Positions 19,059-27,973 of a stretch of DNA of 64,000 nt are shown piece by piece. The position numbers were made by a program, and so were the translations under genes. The stretch comes from Bradyrhizobium ottawaense. GTDB taxonomy: Bacteria > Pseudomonadota > Alphaproteobacteria > Rhizobiales > Xanthobacteraceae. Location of the stretch: contig NZ_CP029425.2 in the NCBI RefSeq assembly GCF_002278135.3, forward strand, positions 4,006,001 to 4,070,000, in the 5' to 3' direction. Position 1 is the first letter of the stretch. Each line of letters begins with the position of its first letter. The notes under the pieces were generated by a model that was given only the letters and a program-made list of their open reading frames with translations, searched no databases and was not told where the DNA came from.

Positions 19059-20620
19059 TGCGCCTCTTCGCCGCGCTTGCGACGCTGCTCCTCGTTGCCG
19101 GCTTCGCAAGCGGTGCGTCGGCGCATGCGGCGCTGGTCTCGGTTGAGCCGGCGAGCGGCAGCATGCTCAAGGCCGCGCCCAAGGCGGTGGAACTGCGCTT
19201 TAACGAGGCGGTGACGCCGGGCGCGATCCGGCTGATCGATGGCGCGGGCAGGGCGCGGAATGATGCGCGCGTCAGCGCATCGGGCGAGACGATTTCGGTC
19301 GTGATGCCGGTGGATCTGCCTGAGGGCACCGCGGTCGTCAGCTATCGCGTGATCTCGCAGGACGGCCATCCTGTCACCGGATCGGTGATCTTCTCGATTG
19401 GCATGCCGACCGCGACGAAGCCTGCCGCCGCTGAGGATAGCGGGTTGAACGCGCTGATCTGGCTGGCGCGCGTCGGCCTGTACGTTGGGCTGTTCATTGG
19501 CGTCGGCGGCGTGTTCTTCGCGCGCTGGGTTGCGTGGTCGATGACCGGCATGGCCGTGCCGCGCATGGCGCTCGCCATCGGCATCCCAAGCGCGGTGGCG
19601 TCCGTCGGCGCGTTGGGCCTCGATCTCCTCGGGCTGCCACTGGCAGCCCTTGCGACCGCCGCTCCCTGGAAAGTCGCGCTCGCGACCAGTGCCGGCCCTG
19701 CGCTGCTGGTTGCTCTGCTTGCGATGCTACTCGCGTTGATGGCGCTGCGCAGTGCGTGGTACGCGCGTGCTCTTGCGATCATGGCGTTGGTCGGCGTCGG
19801 TCTGTCGCTCGCCATGACCGGGCACGCCGCAACGGCACCGCCGGAGGCGTTGACCCGGCCTGCAATCTTTCTCCACGGCCTCGGTGTCACCATTTGGATC
19901 GGTGCTCTCGCGCCGCTCGTGGTGCTGGTGTCGAAGCCGACGATTGCGACGCTCGCGATTGTGAACCGCTTTTCCCGCATTGCTGCGCTCGCGGTCGGCG
20001 TGTTGGCCTTGACCGGCCTCGCACTCGCGATCGTGCAGCTCGAAAAGCCTGAAGCGCTGGTCGGGACCCGCTACGGGCTAATCCTCTCGGTCAAGCTAGT
20101 TCTGGTCACGGGATTGCTGGCGCTGGCCGCGCTCAATCGGTTCCGGCTGACTCCGGCTCTGGCCCGGAACGAGACAGGGACGCCCGCGCTCAAGCACTCG
20201 ATCGTGCTGGAAGGTACGATTGCTCTTGCCATCCTGGCCGTGGTCGCCGGCTGGCGCTTCACGCCGCCGCCGCGGACGATCGTGCCGGAGACACCTTTGG
20301 CGATCCACATCCATAGCGACAAGGCGATGTTCCAGGTCCTGGTCTCGCCAGGCAAGGCGGGGGCCAATGATGTCGTGCTCCAGCTCATGACCGGCGAGGG
20401 GACGCCGCTGGCGGCCAAGGAGGCGACGTTGACCCTGAGCCTGCCCGAGCGCGGCATAGAGCCGATGGAGCGAAGGGCCTCGCTCGGGCCCGACGGCTAT
20501 TGGCATGTGCGCAAGGTCGAACTGCCGTTTGCCGGCCGCTGGCACGTGCGGATCGACGCGCTGGTGACCGACTTCGAGCAGATCACGCTCGAGGATGAAC
20601 TCGACGTCACGCCGTCGTGA
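19058..20620 (+). CDS. pcuE: CopC-CopD fusion, inner-membrane copper transporter (YcnJ/PcuE type)
   Basis: 520 residues. After signal peptide MRLFAALATLLLVAGFASGASA the CopC domain begins HAALVSVEPASG (mature N-terminal His is a Cu ligand) and runs to about residue 120, including SQDGHPVTG with a second His ligand. About eight membrane helices of a CopD domain follow (residues 130-400) and then a periplasmic C-terminal beta domain (IHIHSDKAMFQV onward). TGATG overlap with the previous stop gives translational coupling. Family members import copper into the cytoplasm. Confidence 0.92.
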   Translation: MRLFAALATLLLVAGFASGASAHAALVSVEPASGSMLKAAPKAVELRFNEAVTPGAIRLIDGAGRARNDARVSASGETISVVMPVDLPEGTAVVSYRVISQDGHPVTGSVIFSIGMPTATKPAAAEDSGLNALIWLARVGLYVGLFIGVGGVFFARWVAWSMTGMAVPRMALAIGIPSAVASVGALGLDLLGLPLAALATAAPWKVALATSAGPALLVALLAMLLALMALRSAWYARALAIMALVGVGLSLAMTGHAATAPPEALTRPAIFLHGLGVTIWIGALAPLVVLVSKPTIATLAIVNRFSRIAALAVGVLALTGLALAIVQLEKPEALVGTRYGLILSVKLVLVTGLLALAALNRFRLTPALARNETGTPALKHSIVLEGTIALAILAVVAGWRFTPPPRTIVPETPLAIHIHSDKAMFQVLVSPGKAGANDVVLQLMTGEGTPLAAKEATLTLSLPERGIEPMERRASLGPDGYWHVRKVELPFAGRWHVRIDALVTDFEQITLEDELDVTPS

Positions 20621-20764
20621 GACGCAGCTTGGGCCGAACCTGAAGTCCGACGGAAAAATGACAGGAATTCCGTTGCGTTAGCGGCTTTTCCTCATTCCCG
20701 GTCTTGTGTTTTCGCTCTCAATCCGGTTTCACTGCAACCCATCACTGATTCCCAGAGTATTACC

Positions 20765-22084
20765 ATGCGGTTGTCGCGGTTCTTTCTGCCCATCCTGAAG
20801 GAAAATCCGAAAGAGGCTGAGATCGTCTCGCATCGGCTGATGCTGCGCGCCGGCATGATCCGGCAGGAGGCCGCCGGTATCTATGCCTGGCTGCCGCTTG
20901 GCTTCCGCGTGTTGAAGAAGATCGAGCAGATCGTGCGCGAGGAGCAGGACCGGTCGGGCGCGCTGGAGCTGTTGATGCCGACGCTCCAGCTTGCCGACCT
21001 CTGGCGCGAGAGCGGCCGCTATGACGCCTATGGTCCGGAGATGCTCCGCATCGCCGACCGCCACAAGCGCGAGCTGCTGTACGGGCCGACCAACGAGGAA
21101 ATGATCACCGAGATCTTCCGCGCCTATGTGAAGTCCTACAAGAACCTCCCGCTGAATCTCTATCATATTCAATGGAAATTCCGCGACGAGCAACGTCCGC
21201 GTTTCGGCGTGATGCGCGGCCGCGAGTTCCTGATGAAGGACGCCTATTCGTTCGACCTCAACGAAGCGGCCGCGCGCGTCGCCTACAACAAGATGTTCGT
21301 GGCGTATTTGCGCACCTTTGCGCGGATGGGGCTGAAGGCGATCCCGATGCGCGCGGAGACTGGCCCGATCGGCGGCGACCTCAGCCACGAGTTCATCGTG
21401 CTGGCCGAAACCGGGGAATCCGGCGTTTTCATCAATCGCGACGTGCTCGACCTGCCGGTGCCGGGCGAGGACGTCGACTACGACAGCGACCTGACGCCGA
21501 TCATCAAGCAATGGACCTCGGTCTACGCCGCCACGGAGGACGTCCACGACGCCGCGCGGTTCGAGCAGGAAGTGCCGGCGGACAAGCGGGTGAACACCCG
21601 CGGCATCGAGGTTGGGCAGATCTTCTATTTCGGCACCAAATATTCCGACGCGATGAAGGCCCTGGTGGCGGGCCCCGACGGCGTCGACGTGCCGATCCAT
21701 GGCGGTTCCTATGGCGTCGGCGTCTCGCGCCTGCTCGGCGCGATCATCGAAGCCTGCCATGACGATGCCGGCATCAAATGGCCGGAGGCCGTCGCGCCGT
21801 TCCGCGTGTCGATCCTCAATCTCAAGCAGGGTGATGCGGCGGTCGATGCGGCCTGCGAGAAGCTTTATGCCGAGCTCACGGCCAAGGGCGTCGACGTGCT
21901 CTATGACGACACCGACCAGCGCGCCGGCGCCAAATTCGCCGCCGCCGACCTGATCGGTATCCCCTGGCAGATCATGATCGGGCCGAAGGGGCTCGCCGAC
22001 GGCAAGGTCGAGATCAAGCGGCGCAGTGACGGCTCCCGCGAGACTATGTCGCCAGCGGACGCGGTCGCAAGACTTGTGGGCTGA
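20765..22084 (+). CDS. proS: prolyl-tRNA synthetase (short alphaproteobacterial type)
   Basis: 439 residues. Class II motifs: motif 1 around ASLLLRAG-like [19 protein letters not shown], motif 2 [21 protein letters not shown], motif 3 [15 protein letters not shown]. Between motifs 2 and 3 there is only a short linker, so the editing (INS) domain found in E. coli ProRS is missing, as normal for Rhizobiales. The C-terminal anticodon-binding domain begins about residue 345. Charges tRNA-Pro in the cytoplasm. The 144 bases upstream presumably hold its promoter. Confidence 0.95.
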   Translation: MRLSRFFLPILKENPKEAEIVSHRLMLRAGMIRQEAAGIYAWLPLGFRVLKKIEQIVREEQDRSGALELLMPTLQLADLWRESGRYDAYGPEMLRIADRHKRELLYGPTNEEMITEIFRAYVKSYKNLPLNLYHIQWKFRDEQRPRFGVMRGREFLMKDAYSFDLNEAAARVAYNKMFVAYLRTFARMGLKAIPMRAETGPIGGDLSHEFIVLAETGESGVFINRDVLDLPVPGEDVDYDSDLTPIIKQWTSVYAATEDVHDAARFEQEVPADKRVNTRGIEVGQIFYFGTKYSDAMKALVAGPDGVDVPIHGGSYGVGVSRLLGAIIEACHDDAGIKWPEAVAPFRVSILNLKQGDAAVDAACEKLYAELTAKGVDVLYDDTDQRAGAKFAAADLIGIPWQIMIGPKGLADGKVEIKRRSDGSRETMSPADAVARLVG

Positions 22085-22172
22085 TAAGCCTGGTCGGCTG
22101 AATATTGTTCATCGCGATATCGCGGCCGCCAATCCGGCCACAATTGACCCCGAATCATGGGATTATCGAGCG

Positions 22173-23453
22173 ATGGATGAGACCATGACCGAGACCGTGC
22201 AAACCGCGCCTTTTGCGCCATTCGAGTGGATGCTGTCGGCGCGCTATTTGCGGGCGCGCCGCAAGGAGGGATTCATCTCGGTCATCGCCGGGTTCTCCTT
22301 CCTCGGCATCATGCTGGGTGTGGCGACGCTGATCATCGTCATGGCCGTGATGAACGGCTTCCGCAAAGAGCTGCTCGACAAGATCCTGGGGCTGAACGGG
22401 CACATCCTGGTGCAGCCGCTGGAATCGCCGCTGACCGACTGGAAAGACGTCGCCGACCGCCTCAGCCAGGTCAAAGGCATCCGGCTCGCCGCGCCCGTGG
22501 TGGACGGCCAGGCGCTGGCGTCCTCACCCTGGAACGCCTCGGGCGTGCTGGTGCGCGGCATCCGCTCCGACGACCTCAACAACCTCACCTCGATCGCCAA
22601 GAACATCAAGCAGGGCTCGCTCGAGGGCTTTGACGACGGGCAGGGTGTCGCGATCGGACGGCGCCTCGCCGACCAGCTGTCGCTGCATGCCGGCGACAGC
22701 ATCACGCTGGTGGCGCCGAAGGGCGCGGTCACGCCGATGGGCACGACACCGCGCATCAAGCCGTACAAGATCGTCGCCGTGTTCGAGATCGGCATGTCCG
22801 AATACGATCTCGGCTTCGTGTTCATGCCGCTCGCGGAAGCGCAGGCCTATTTCAATCGCAGCAACGACGTCACCTCGATCGAGGTGTTCACCACCAATCC
22901 CGATCAGATCGTCGCCTTCCGCCAGGCCGTGACGGAGGCTGCGGGCAGGCCGGTGTTCCTGGTGGATTGGCGGCAGCGCAATTCGACCTTCTTCAACGCG
23001 CTCCAGGTCGAGCGCAACGTGATGTTCCTGATCCTGACCATGATCGTGCTGGTCGCGGCTCTGAACATCGTCTCAGGCCTGATCATGCTGGTGAAGGACA
23101 AGGGCAGCGACATCGCGATCCTGCGCACGATGGGCGCCTCGCAGGGCTCGATCATGCGCATCTTCCTGATCACGGGCGCCTCGATCGGCGTGGTCGGCAC
23201 GCTGGTCGGCTTTGTCGTCGGCCTCGTGATCTGCCTCAACATCGAATCCATCCGGCAATTCCTGTCCTGGCTGACCAGCACCGAGCTGTTCTCGCCAGAA
23301 CTCTATTTCCTTTCGAAACTGCCCGCCGAGATCGACGTCGGCGAGACCACGGCCGTCGTCATCATGGCGCTGACGCTGTCGTTCCTGGCGACGCTGTATC
23401 CGTCGTGGCGCGCCGCGCGCCTCGATCCTGTCGAAGCGCTGCGGTACGAGTGA
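22173..23453 (+). CDS. lolC: lipoprotein-releasing ABC permease LolC/LolE
   Basis: 426 residues, the usual size. An N-terminal helix after [27 protein letters not shown], a large periplasmic domain (about 70-280), then three helices with [16 protein letters not shown] (ATPase-coupling helix) and the C-terminal [16 protein letters not shown]. Many alphaproteobacteria have only one such gene, working as a homodimer. Start at 22173 is the first of two close ATGs (MDETM). The protein extracts outer-membrane lipoproteins from the inner membrane, powered by LolD. Confidence 0.93.
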   Translation: MDETMTETVQTAPFAPFEWMLSARYLRARRKEGFISVIAGFSFLGIMLGVATLIIVMAVMNGFRKELLDKILGLNGHILVQPLESPLTDWKDVADRLSQVKGIRLAAPVVDGQALASSPWNASGVLVRGIRSDDLNNLTSIAKNIKQGSLEGFDDGQGVAIGRRLADQLSLHAGDSITLVAPKGAVTPMGTTPRIKPYKIVAVFEIGMSEYDLGFVFMPLAEAQAYFNRSNDVTSIEVFTTNPDQIVAFRQAVTEAAGRPVFLVDWRQRNSTFFNALQVERNVMFLILTMIVLVAALNIVSGLIMLVKDKGSDIAILRTMGASQGSIMRIFLITGASIGVVGTLVGFVVGLVICLNIESIRQFLSWLTSTELFSPELYFLSKLPAEIDVGETTAVVIMALTLSFLATLYPSWRAARLDPVEALRYE

Positions 23454-23460
23454 GGGGTTG

Positions 23461-24165
23461 ATGGAGCAGCAGCAGGGGGCGGAAGACGTACCGGTCATTT
23501 ATCTCCACGAGATAAAGCGGCAGTACTTGCAGGGCGAGGTGCCGCTGACGATCCTGGACGGCGCCAAGCTCGCGCTGTGGGCCGGGCAGTCTGTCGCGCT
23601 GGTGGCGCCGTCGGGCTCGGGCAAATCGACGCTGCTGCACATCGCGGGGCTGTTGGAAGCACCCGATTCCGGCGAGGTCTATGTCTCGGGCGCGCCGACC
23701 TCGCAGCTGCCCGACATCGAGCGCACCCAGCTGCGCCGCACCGATATCGGCTTCGTCTACCAGTCGCACCGGCTATTGCCGGAGTTCTCGGCGCTGGAGA
23801 ATGTGATGATGCCGCAGATGATCCGCGGCCTGAAGAAGTCCGAGAGCGTCAAGCGCGCCAAGGAGATCCTCGGCTATCTCGGTCTCGGCGACCGCATCAC
23901 CCATCGCCCGGCCGAGCTGTCCGGCGGCGAGCAGCAGCGCGTCGCGATCGCGCGCGCGGTGGCCAACGCGCCGCGGGTGCTGTTCGCGGACGAGCCGACC
24001 GGCAACCTCGATCCGCACACGGCCGATCACGTGTTCCAGGCGCTGATGCAGCTGGTCAAGGCGACCAAGGTTTCGATGCTGATCGCGACCCACAACATGG
24101 AGCTCGCCGGCCGCATGGACCGGCGGGTGTCGCTGTCGAACGGCCAGGTGGTCGAGCTCGAGTAG
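23461..24165 (+). CDS. lolD: lipoprotein-releasing ABC ATPase LolD
   Basis: 234 residues. Walker [10 protein letters not shown], signature LSGGEQQRV, Walker [13 protein letters not shown], switch IATHNMEL. It begins seven bases after lolC, forming an operon. The stop is followed within five bases by the 26-bp dispersed repeat and then by a hairpin with a T run (24231-24260). Confidence 0.94.
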   Translation: MEQQQGAEDVPVIYLHEIKRQYLQGEVPLTILDGAKLALWAGQSVALVAPSGSGKSTLLHIAGLLEAPDSGEVYVSGAPTSQLPDIERTQLRRTDIGFVYQSHRLLPEFSALENVMMPQMIRGLKKSESVKRAKEILGYLGLGDRITHRPAELSGGEQQRVAIARAVANAPRVLFADEPTGNLDPHTADHVFQALMQLVKATKVSMLIATHNMELAGRMDRRVSLSNGQVVELE

Positions 24166-24170
24166 AAAAT

Positions 24171-24196
24171 CGCGAAAACAACCCCATGCACAGTAG
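24171..24196 (+). repeat. 26-bp dispersed repeat, copy 2 (3' of lolD)
   Basis: Reads CGCGAAAACAACCCC then ATGCACAGTAG, five bases past the lolD TAG. Exact inverted copy of 8695-8720. Same position and orientation relative to the preceding stop codon as copy 1. Confidence 0.85.
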
Positions 24197-24230
24197 CCAA
24201 GTGCTTGGGCCGACTGACGAAAAAATCGAT

Positions 24231-24260
24231 GACGACGGGCACGCCGTCGTCTGAATTTTT
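24231..24260 (+). terminator. intrinsic terminator for lolC-lolD
   Basis: Perfect stem GACGACGG (24231-24238) and CCGTCGTC (24244-24251) with a five-base loop, followed by TGAATTTTT. It ends at the stop codon of the convergent dehydrogenase gene. Confidence 0.65.
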
Positions 24261-25339
24261 CAAGGCCGGATCACCGTCATTTTGAACGGCCCGCCATTGG
24301 CGGCGGCGTGCGCCACCGCCTCGTTGGCATGGTCGAGGTCGAAGGCCGTCGTCTCGTATTCCTCCAGCCTGAGCAGACCCGCACGCACCAGCGCGATCAG
24401 ACGGCTCGCGGCATCCGGCGGGTACATCCAGACGCCGTGGATGCTGATGCAGTTGCGCATGATCCAGGGGTAGGGCAGCTCGAGGCCCGCGCCGCCGGCC
24501 ATGCCGACGCCGCCCATCAGTACGACGCGCCCATAGGGGCGCACCGTCATGATCGCTGCACGCACGACGTCGGTGCTCACGGAGGGCGGCATGATGTCGA
24601 ACGCGCAATCGATCGGGCCGGGCGCTGCGCGCTTCATCGCCTCGCGGTCGTGATCTTCATTGCCAGTAAGCTTGACCGGTTGCACGCGGCTGCCGAAGCG
24701 TCGGACGAGGTCGGCGAGGATTTTCTCGTTGCGGCCGGGCGCGACCACGCTGGCTGCGCCCATCGCCAACGCAACCGAGACGGCGGCGCTGCCGAAATTG
24801 CCGGTAGCCCCGCTCACCAGCACGGTCTCGCCCGCTCTAAGGTTCGCAGCGAGGAAGCCGCCGTAAGGCACTAGCAGCGTGCCCAGCGCGCACCATTGCG
24901 TCGCGTCCTCGGGCGTGATCGCACCGAGCCGCTTCACGTTCTCGGTCGGCACCCTCATTTGTTCGGCAAAGGAGCCGTGGCGAAAATGCTGTTGCAGCCG
25001 CATGCCGCCGGGCCCGGCAGCGGTGAGCCCTTGCAGAGCGATATCGGGCGCAACGGTGTCGTCGCGCGAGCGCACCGTCGGGTCGCAGAACACCCAGTCG
25101 CCCACGCTGAGCTTGGTGGCATCCGGGCCGACCGCGCGCACCCGGCCGATGCCGCCGGGACCGGGGATAACAGGCAGATCGAGCGCGTAGTTGCGTGTCC
25201 CGTCAAAAACCTCGTTCATGTACGACAGGACGCGCGTGGCGACGATGTCGACAACGACTTCGCCGGTACCGAGGGTCGGCTTCGGAACGTCCTCGATCAC
25301 CAGCGGCGATCCAAGGGATTTGAGTACGGCAGCTTTCAT
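24260..25339 (-). CDS. zinc-independent MDR-type alcohol dehydrogenase/quinone oxidoreductase
   Basis: 359 residues. GroES-like N-terminal domain (about 1-130, with PGPGGIGRVRAVG) and a Rossmann domain with nucleotide motif SGATGNFGSAAVSVA near residue 170. The structural and catalytic zinc cysteine sets of classical alcohol dehydrogenases are absent. Substrate unknown. The divergent XRE regulator at 25450 shares the 110-base intergenic region and probably controls this gene. Confidence 0.85.
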   Translation of the reverse strand: MKAAVLKSLGSPLVIEDVPKPTLGTGEVVVDIVATRVLSYMNEVFDGTRNYALDLPVIPGPGGIGRVRAVGPDATKLSVGDWVFCDPTVRSRDDTVAPDIALQGLTAAGPGGMRLQQHFRHGSFAEQMRVPTENVKRLGAITPEDATQWCALGTLLVPYGGFLAANLRAGETVLVSGATGNFGSAAVSVALAMGAASVVAPGRNEKILADLVRRFGSRVQPVKLTGNEDHDREAMKRAAPGPIDCAFDIMPPSVSTDVVRAAIMTVRPYGRVVLMGGVGMAGGAGLELPYPWIMRNCISIHGVWMYPPDAASRLIALVRAGLLRLEEYETTAFDLDHANEAVAHAAANGGPFKMTVIRP

Positions 25340-25402
25340 GGATGTTCACCTCAAAGTCGCGGTGAATCCCATATGCGCCGCCTTGGAGGGGCCAAGAAGG
25401 CC

Positions 25403-25423
25403 TGGTATTATCCTAGTATTCCA
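25403..25423. promoter_or_regulatory. imperfect palindrome, possible operator between dehydrogenase and XRE regulator
   Basis: TGGTATTATCCTAGTATTCCA has matching outer arms (TGGnAT/ATnCCA) around an AT-rich centre in an otherwise GC-rich gap. It is 27 bases upstream of the regulator ATG (25450). The divergent layout makes an autoregulatory operator plausible, but the symmetry is only partial. Confidence 0.35.
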
Positions 25424-25449
25424 AAGACCCTCCATATGGGAGCGACATC

Positions 25450-26229
25450 ATGGCCGATCCGCGCCGCGTTGAATTCGGCGACTTCCTGAGGTCTCGCCGC
25501 GAAAAGCTGTCGCCGAAGACGGTTGGTCTTCCGGTCGGCCGGCGCCGGCGCACCGCGGGGCTACGCCGCGAGGAGGTCGCGCAGCTCGCCGGCATCGGCG
25601 TCGACTGGTACATCCGCCTCGAACAGGGCCGCACCGTCAGCCCGTCGGTGACCACCGTCGATGCGCTGGCCCGCGCACTCCGCCTCAGCAAGACCGAGCA
25701 TGCGCATTTGAAGGCGCTGGCGCGCGACGGCGCCAGGGGGGCGTTCACGCGCGAGACCGTGCCGCCGCCCATTCGGCGGATGATCGAGAGCCTGCACCAG
25801 CCGGCCTATATCACGGGGCGCCGCTGGGATGTGCTGGCCTGGAACGCGGCGGCCGAGGAGGTCTTTGCCTTCGGTCAGTTGCCCGAGCAGGATCGCAACA
25901 CGCTGCTGCTGGTGATGACCAACAAGCAGACGCGAAAATTCTACGGCGCGAGCTGGACCGACGTCGCCAGGAGCATGGTCGCGATGTTCCGCGCCAATCA
26001 CGACGTCTGGGCCGGCGATCCCGCTTTCACGGAGTTGCTGACGCGGCTGCGCCAGGGCAGTCCGGAGTTCGTCAAATGGTGGGAAGCCCACGACATCCGC
26101 AACACCGCCTCAGGCCTCAAGACCATGAACCATCCGACCAGGGGCGTGCTCCGGTTCGAGCACACCAGCTTCCAGGCCAACGACGATCCCGCGCTGAAGC
26201 TCGTGATCTACACGCGGGTCGAGGGCTGA
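25450..26229 (+). CDS. XRE-family transcriptional regulator with MmyB-like ligand domain
   Basis: 259 residues. N-terminal HTH (about 5-80) with LRREEVAQLAGIGVDWYIRLEQGR, the hallmark of the MmyB/ helix-turn-helix XRE group, followed by the MmyB-like PAS-type ligand-binding domain (about 105-255: PAYITGRRWDVLAWN, HPTRGVLRFEHTSF). Such regulators commonly control a divergent oxidoreductase gene, as found here (24260-25339). Ligand unknown. Confidence 0.9.
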   Translation: MADPRRVEFGDFLRSRREKLSPKTVGLPVGRRRRTAGLRREEVAQLAGIGVDWYIRLEQGRTVSPSVTTVDALARALRLSKTEHAHLKALARDGARGAFTRETVPPPIRRMIESLHQPAYITGRRWDVLAWNAAAEEVFAFGQLPEQDRNTLLLVMTNKQTRKFYGASWTDVARSMVAMFRANHDVWAGDPAFTELLTRLRQGSPEFVKWWEAHDIRNTASGLKTMNHPTRGVLRFEHTSFQANDDPALKLVIYTRVEG

Positions 26230-26237
26230 GGGAGGGG

Positions 26238-26273
26238 GCAGGCTTCAGCTCTTGAAGACTGTTGCAAGCCTGC
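26238..26273. terminator. hairpin between convergent genes
   Basis: Stem GCAGGCTT (26238-26245) and AAGCCTGC (26266-26273) with an inner stem CAG-TCTT/AAGA-CTG. It fills the 47-base gap between the XRE gene and the convergent secreted protein gene. There is no T run, so classification as terminator is tentative. Confidence 0.45.
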
Positions 26274-26276
26274 GCG

Positions 26277-27572
26277 CTACGGCGCAGGCGTTGCGCTGAC
26301 GTTCGGCAGGGTACCACCTGCTTTCCATGGACTGTCCGTCCAGGGTGTCGGCTGCAGAGAATTCGCCGGCCAGGGTTTTGCCGGGCCCGTCGCCACTGAA
26401 GTGCACGACGTCCCGAGTTGCGTCCACACCGACGCCAAGCCGGTCGTGTCGATGTTGAAGCTTGTGACGTCAGCCCGTCCCTCTGGTTCCGGCGTGGTTT
26501 CCCGGACCTGCAGGGAGTGCGAGGCCAGCACCGCCTTGACCATGTCCGGGTCGACGGCGCCGTTCCAGACCTCGTACTTCCCGAACCGCACCGGAGGCCC
26601 TCCCGCTTGCTTGCTCATGTCGGCGCTGGCCGCGATCAGGATCGTTTTCTTGCCGGCGGCCGATGCGTCGATCTCACCCGCGAACATCAGCGGCACGCGC
26701 TTCTTGTTTTCGCAATACAGGCGCCATTCCATGGTCCGGAACGAGGCATCGTTCTCCTTCTTCACCGCGGCGATCTTGCTGATGAACGGTCGCGCTCCCT
26801 TTTCCAGCCGCCACATCGTCTCGGCCAGCGGTCGCGTGTCGATCCCGAACCGGTAGAGTTCGGGCCGCGTCAGCACGTGCAGGTTTTCGAATTTCACGGT
26901 GCTGATCAGTGCATCGAGCTCGCGGCTGATTCCCATCGCCGCAATGAACGCGGCGCGGTCGCGGTCGGCACCGGCGATCCGGCGCCGCCGCGCTTCGGCG
27001 ACCACTTCCGGAGGCGGATTGCCTTGAAACCGGAGGATGAGCCTGGAGTTATGGACCGCCAGCGCGGCATCGGGCGCAACCTCGCGAGAGGTCGCTCCGA
27101 GAAACAGGTAACCGCAGGCCGAGTTGCACATCGCATGATAGGTGCTGAGTTCGGCCTCGACCTCGCCGTTCCCGTTCTTGATCTTCTGGCATGCGGCGTC
27201 GATCTGCGTGCCCGCGGCGCACGCCGTCGCGATCGTCCGGCCAACCCGGGCGATCGCCTTGCGGCTGCGCAGCAGCCGGGCGATCACATAGGACTGCTCA
27301 ACGTTTCCGCCGGGCGAATGGAGGTAGATCGGGCGCTGCAGGTCCTTGACGCCGGCGAGGAAGCGGCGAATGCGGGACGCTGCGTCTTGATCGATCTGGC
27401 CCTCGATCGCGATCCAGCGGTCGCAGCCCGGCCCGCACGCGTCGGGCGCGCCTTTGGCAAGATAGATCGTCAGCCTGGAGGCAAAGCCGGGTTTCTCGGC
27501 CGGGGTCCCTTCGGCACGCAATGCGCCGGGAAGCGACAGCAAGGCCAGCAGAAGCAGGGCACGGACGAGCAT
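26277..27572 (-). CDS. secreted ClpP/crotonase-fold protein (COG3904-like)
   Basis: 431 residues with signal peptide MLVRALLLLALLSLPGALRA; an ATG at 27596 is an alternative start. The N-terminal half has a ClpP-like fold: YLHSPGGNVEQSYVIARLLR (oxyanion SPGG), CNSACGYLFLGA (candidate nucleophile Ser between two Cys) and AVHNSR (candidate His). This is the pattern of periplasmic proteins annotated as COG3904. The C-terminal 180 residues are unrelated and I do not recognise them. Protease activity is possible but not shown. Convergent with the XRE gene. Confidence 0.75.
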   Translation of the reverse strand: MLVRALLLLALLSLPGALRAEGTPAEKPGFASRLTIYLAKGAPDACGPGCDRWIAIEGQIDQDAASRIRRFLAGVKDLQRPIYLHSPGGNVEQSYVIARLLRSRKAIARVGRTIATACAAGTQIDAACQKIKNGNGEVEAELSTYHAMCNSACGYLFLGATSREVAPDAALAVHNSRLILRFQGNPPPEVVAEARRRRIAGADRDRAAFIAAMGISRELDALISTVKFENLHVLTRPELYRFGIDTRPLAETMWRLEKGARPFISKIAAVKKENDASFRTMEWRLYCENKKRVPLMFAGEIDASAAGKKTILIAASADMSKQAGGPPVRFGKYEVWNGAVDPDMVKAVLASHSLQVRETTPEPEGRADVTSFNIDTTGLASVWTQLGTSCTSVATGPAKPWPANSLQPTPWTDSPWKAGGTLPNVSATPAP

Positions 27573-27973
27573 GAATTGTGAGACCACGAGGTGCATCCTG
27601 ATGCTGACGCTATACGACCAAGGGTGCGTCCACAACTTGCGGTGGCGCGGGCAGTCGCGTTTATTTTCTGCCGACACCTGCAGATGGCCGCGTGCGGGGA
27701 CACGCAACTTTGACGCCGGCAGCGTGTCCATCGGCCCAGGCGCTCACGCTGTTGCGGCGAGGCGGTCGAGGTCGCGGCAGCATGCGCTAACTAAGCACTG
27801 ACGTCGTGATTTGCTCGAGCCCGCGCATGGCACAGGCCGGGCCGGAACCTTGATGCCTTCATGAAGTTATCAGAACGCGCGGGTGCCACTCTCCCGCTGG
27901 CATCGTCGTCGGCCTGAAGCGGATGCCGCAAGAAACGCTATTCGGTGACGAGCCAAGTGTCAGGGGAGGTCAG
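27573..27973. other. divergent intergenic region, no recognised element
   Basis: About 400 bases between the secreted ClpP-fold gene (minus) and the hybrid kinase (plus). It must hold both promoters. I see no clear sigma-70 hexamer pair, repeat or RNA gene. A GGAAC at 27844 followed after 16 bases by AGTT is close to, but does not match, the EcfG consensus. Confidence 0.4.

Noticed and set aside
27844..27868. EcfG-type promoter GGAAC-N16-AGTT upstream of the kinase
   Set aside because: The -10 part should be CGTT; one of four bases differs and a single near match in 400 bases is expected by chance.
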